Under the pieces are notes generated by a model. The model was not told the DNA's origin. It ran no database searches and worked only from the letters and a program-made list of their open reading frames with translations. From assembly GCA_963834755.1 (NCBI GenBank), contig CAWICQ010000012.1, positions 186,001 to 250,000 on the forward strand: a stretch of 64,000 nt of DNA, read 5' to 3'. The stretch comes from Dokdonella_A sp963834755 (GTDB lineage: Bacteria > Pseudomonadota > Gammaproteobacteria > Xanthomonadales > Rhodanobacteraceae). The first letter of the stretch is position 1; each line of letters starts with the position of its first letter. This document shows, piece after piece, positions 62,560 to 64,000 of this stretch. The position numbers and the translations under genes were made by a program.

Positions 62560-64000
62560 ATGAATTTCTTCACCGAGCTCCGACGCCGCAATGTCTACCG
62601 CGCCGCCGCATTCTACGCCGCGAGCGGTTGGCTGCTCGTACAGATCGCGACGCAGGTCTTTCCGCTGTTCCACATGCCCGAATGGATGCTGCGCTGGATT
62701 GTCGTTGCCGTGGTCGTCGGATTTCCGTTTGCGCTCATGTTCGCCTGGTTTTACGAGTGGACGCCGCAGGGTATCAAGCGCGAGAGCGACATCGATCGTT
62801 CGCAGTCGATCACGCGGCAGACGGGACGCACGCTCGATCGCTGGATCATCGCGACGCTCGTCCTCGCCGTCGTGCTGCTGCTCACGGACAAGTTCGTGCT
62901 GCACAAGGACGCGGTTGCGCCGATCGCCGACAAATCGATCGCCGTGCTGCCGTTCGCGAATACCAGCGGCGATGCGGGCAACGAATATTTTTCCGATGGC
63001 CTTTCGGAAGAGTTGATTTCCTCGCTGTCGCGACTCAGCGATCTCAAGGTGATCGGTCGCACATCGTCTTTTCAGTTCAAGGGCAAGACCGACGATAGCG
63101 CGTCGATCGGGCAGAAACTCGGCGTTGTTTATCTGCTCGAAGGCAGCGTGCGCAAGTCCGCCGATCGCGTGCGCATTGCGGCACAGTTGGTGAAGTCGGC
63201 GGATGGCGCAAACGTCTGGTCCGAAAGCTACGATCGCGAGCTCAAGGACATCTTCGCGGTGCAGGCCGAAATCGCCGGCATGGTCGCCAACCAGCTTCAG
63301 GTCGCGTTACTGGGCAAGAATGCGCAAGCGGCACCCGTGCCGGTGGTGGTGGCGTCATCGACTCAGAATGTCGACGCGTACACGGCATTTTTACAAGGCA
63401 ACGAGTCCGTGCTGCGGCATACCGCAGCGGACGAACGCAAGGCGATCGGTTACTACGAGGAAGCCGTTCGGCTTGATCCTCGCTATGCACTCGCATATGC
63501 GAATCTCGCCGACACGCAGGTGCAGCTGGTTACGATCTTTACCGTCTTGGATCGCGACGACAGGGAAGCGCTGATCGCCAAAGCGCGGCAAAACGCAGCG
63601 CGTGCGCTGGAGCTGGATCCGACATGCGGCAGGGCGCATCAGGCTGCGGCGTTCATTGCGGCCGTCGTCGACTTTGATCTGATCGGTTCCGAAGCGGGCT
63701 ACCAACGCGCGGTCGAGCTCGCGCCGCAGGATTCGGGTGCGTATCTGAATCTCGCCATTCTCAATGCGTCGCTTGGTCGGGTCGAGGAGGGTGTCGAATA
63801 CGGGCGCAAGTCGATCACGCTCGATCCGTTGAACAGCAGCAACTACGTTTATCACGCACGCACGCTCGTCTCGCTCGGCCGCTACGACGAAGCGGAAGCA
63901 GTTCTACGCAAGGCGATCGAGCTTCAGCCGCAGGGGGCGCAGAGTTATACGGAGCTCGCGACGATTGAGGTTCTGCGCGGCGATGCGCGCGCCGCGCTGG
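62560..64000 (+). CDS. Membrane-anchored TPR protein (paralogue 2), truncated by the window edge
   Basis: ATG 62560 begins 3 bases after the stop of paralogue 1 and the frame stays open to the last base (480 codons). The layout is the same: ELRRRNVYRAAAFYAASGWLLVQIATQVFPLF, EWTPQGIKRESDIDRSQSIT, helix WIIATLVLAVVLLLTDKFVL, KSIAVLPFANTSGDAGNEYFSDGLSEELISSLSRLSDLKVIGRTSSFQFKGK, then TPRs (AIGYYEEAVRLDPRYALAYANLAD, AVLRKAIELQPQGAQSYTELA). It forms an operon with and duplicates paralogue 1. Confidence 0.88.
   Translation, partial: MNFFTELRRRNVYRAAAFYAASGWLLVQIATQVFPLFHMPEWMLRWIVVAVVVGFPFALMFAWFYEWTPQGIKRESDIDRSQSITRQTGRTLDRWIIATLVLAVVLLLTDKFVLHKDAVAPIADKSIAVLPFANTSGDAGNEYFSDGLSEELISSLSRLSDLKVIGRTSSFQFKGKTDDSASIGQKLGVVYLLEGSVRKSADRVRIAAQLVKSADGANVWSESYDRELKDIFAVQAEIAGMVANQLQVALLGKNAQAAPVPVVVASSTQNVDAYTAFLQGNESVLRHTAADERKAIGYYEEAVRLDPRYALAYANLADTQVQLVTIFTVLDRDDREALIAKARQNAARALELDPTCGRAHQAAAFIAAVVDFDLIGSEAGYQRAVELAPQDSGAYLNLAILNASLGRVEEGVEYGRKSITLDPLNSSNYVYHARTLVSLGRYDEAEAVLRKAIELQPQGAQSYTELATIEVLRGDARAAL

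Overview
The window is GC-rich chromosomal DNA of a gammaproteobacterium, most likely Xanthomonadales (Rhodanobacteraceae/Xanthomonadaceae). Pointers are the phoH-bcp-gcvR/dapA-bamC order, pcnB-folK-panB-panC-panD, queG/nnr-tsaE-amiC-mutL, a Tat-exported high-potential iron-sulfur protein, a large TonB-dependent receptor, short palindromic 'ctctcccgc..gcgggagag' extragenic repeats, and an exported glycine-rich protein ending in an 'IFNDGFD' type tail. I see no phage, insertion sequence or CRISPR array.

Layout. 1-4.7 kb: end of an aldehyde dehydrogenase gene, an extradiol dioxygenase, a membrane protein, tRNA-Arg(CCU) and two overlapping glycosyltransferases. 4.7-13.6 kb (minus strand): a complete high-affinity potassium uptake operon kdpFABC-kdpDE, headed by extra one-helix micropeptide ORFs and a T-rich KdpE-type box, with a wrecked outer-membrane-protein-like gene between kdpB and kdpC. 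13.8-19.5 kb: a sugar-kinase-like protein, a membrane-anchored caspase-fold (C13) peptidase, then a methionine-salvage operon mtnB-mtnD-mtnC plus an ICMT-type methyltransferase; here mtnD is fused to a membrane PH-domain protein. 19.7-25 kb: HiPIP, RmuC, two related APC permeases (one frameshifted). 25-30.5 kb: EfpL/YeiP, an HxlR regulator divergent from a membrane protein with two perfect operator palindromes between them, an SDR dehydrogenase, a secreted unknown, an acetyltransferase and a broken cyanophycinase-like gene. 30.5-39.6 kb: housekeeping genes (phoH, bcp, gcvR-like, dapA, bamC, fdxA, tRNA-Glu, pcnB, folK, panBCD). 40-44.2 kb: a heavily frameshifted AraC regulator and TonB receptor. 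44.2-56.4 kb: queG, nnr, tsaE, amiC, mutL, a DUF1684 protein, enoyl-CoA hydratase, an FKBP-like protein, a NUDIX hydrolase and a catalase-fold protein. 56.6-64 kb: a sulfurtransferase whose 3' end is duplicated on the far side of a glycine-rich exported protein, a cupin, and two tandem membrane-anchored TPR proteins, the second running off the window.

Caveat on quality. At least seven genes outside the 40-44 kb block (kdp micro-ORF, kdpB-kdpC insert, APC permease, cyanophycinase-like, bcp, pcnB, panB) are each interrupted by what reads as a one-base frameshift, and the AraC and TonB genes carry several each. Conserved metabolic genes are among them, so assembly or read indels are the simplest explanation. 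I annotate the full reading extents and mark each break. Several real genes use GTG or TTG starts, and many neighbours overlap by ATGA or GTGA.
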